A DNA stretch of 18,697 nt from Cladosporium sp. IMV 00045 (Eukaryota > Ascomycota > Dothideomycetes > Cladosporiales > Cladosporiaceae), in contig MSJI02000278.1 in NCBI GenBank assembly GCA_001931905.2, positions 1 through 18,697 on the forward strand. Reading direction: 5' to 3'. The notes under the pieces were generated by a model. That model worked only from the letters and a program-made list of their open reading frames with translations, was not told where the DNA came from and made no database searches. How positions within the stretch are numbered: position 1 is the stretch's first letter; each line of letters begins with the position of its first letter. The position numbers were made by a program, and so were the translations under genes. Shown one piece after another: positions 18,219 to 18,697 of this stretch.

Positions 18219-18697
18219 ATGTCCGACTCTCCCGCTCCAAACGCGCCCAAGCCGAGCAGCAGCGTCAAGCTGGTCCTGCTCGGCGAGGCCGCCGTAGGAA
18301 AGGTACGCACACCTCCTTAGACCATCCGGCGCAAACCGCCACCAACGATAGCGCTAACATCTCTCCTTCTCCTCTAGTCATCCCTCGTCCTCAGATTCAT
18401 CAACGACCAATTCGAGCCCAACAAAGAGCCGACGATCGGCGCCGCCTTCCTGACGCAGAAATGCAACCTGCCCAACCGCACCATCAAGTTCGAGATCTGG
18501 GATACCGCGGGCCAAGAGCGCTTCGCCAGCCTGGCGCCCATGTACTACCGTAACGCGCAGAGCGCGCTGGTCGTCTACGACATCACCAAATCCAGCAGTC
18601 TGGTGAAAGCGAAGCACTGGGTCGCCGAGCTGCAGCGACAGGCGAGCCCGGGCATTGTGATCGCGCTGGTGGGCAACAAGCTCGATCTGGTGGAGGA
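18219..18697 (+). CDS. VPS21: Rab5-family GTPase Vps21/Ypt5, 3' end cut by window edge
   Basis: Small GTPase directing fusion of endocytic vesicles with early endosomes through effectors such as the CORVET tether. Exons 18219-18302 and 18378-edge; the 75-nt intron has CTAAC at 18354-18358 and ends in CTCTAG. Visible motifs are P loop GEAAVGKS (22-29), switch [12 protein letters not shown] with the effector threonine, G3 WDTAGQERF, the Rab5-type [18 protein letters not shown], and G4 NKLD; the window ends just after that. AAFLTQ plus LAPMYYR and ELQRQASP are typical of Rab5 rather than other Rabs. The ATG at 18219 follows CCCG, so -3 is a C and the context is ordinary, but it gives the usual short N-tail ([15 protein letters not shown]). 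The G5 and prenylated C-terminus lie outside. The frame is open upstream to an ATG at 17964 (see leader intron). Confidence 0.93.

Overview
The window looks like a gene-dense piece of nuclear DNA from a filamentous ascomycete (Pezizomycotina). Dothideomycetes would fit, but that rank is an inference from overall protein flavour. The reasons are short introns of 47-75 nt with GT-AG ends and mostly CTRAC-type branch sites, and an SLN1-type hybrid histidine kinase, a fungal sugar porter, a DUF2985-like membrane protein and a fungal Rab5/Vps21. I see no CRISPR, operon logic, rRNA, tRNA or recognisable transposon.

Layout from left to right: (1) SLN1 osmosensor histidine kinase, minus strand, cut by the left edge, so the receiver domain lies outside. 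(2) A 2.1 kb divergent spacer. (3) An F-box/LRR-like protein, plus strand, two exons. (4) A convergent spacer with a 51-nt pure pyrimidine run. (5) RRP7, minus strand, one exon, a 40S ribosome assembly factor. (6) A 1.9 kb divergent spacer with a perfect 16-bp palindrome close to RRP7. (7) A seven-exon MFS sugar transporter, plus strand. (8) A short convergent spacer. (9) A DUF2985-type four-helix membrane protein, minus strand. (10) A 1 kb spacer with a TATCGATA inverted repeat. (11) A four-exon YcaC-type isochorismatase-family hydrolase with a predicted signal peptide, minus strand. (12) A 1.5 kb divergent spacer. (13) The 5' part of the Rab5-family GTPase VPS21/YPT5, plus strand, cut by the right edge.

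The seven genes do not form an evident cluster: osmosensing, protein turnover, rRNA processing, sugar uptake, an unknown membrane protein, a secreted-type hydrolase and endosomal traffic. They read as ordinary core and semi-core fungal genes. All exon joins were worked out by eye, by keeping the frame, splice consensus and family motifs consistent; none has been tested by alignment or RNA data.

I did not find a convincing undescribed system. The best leads are a leader intron before the Rab5 start whose splicing would switch between an N-terminally extended Rab5 and a 52-codon uORF, the signal-peptide-bearing isochorismatase-family enzyme, the TATCGATA palindromes, and an abrupt C-to-G strand-composition switch inside each of the two convergent genes.
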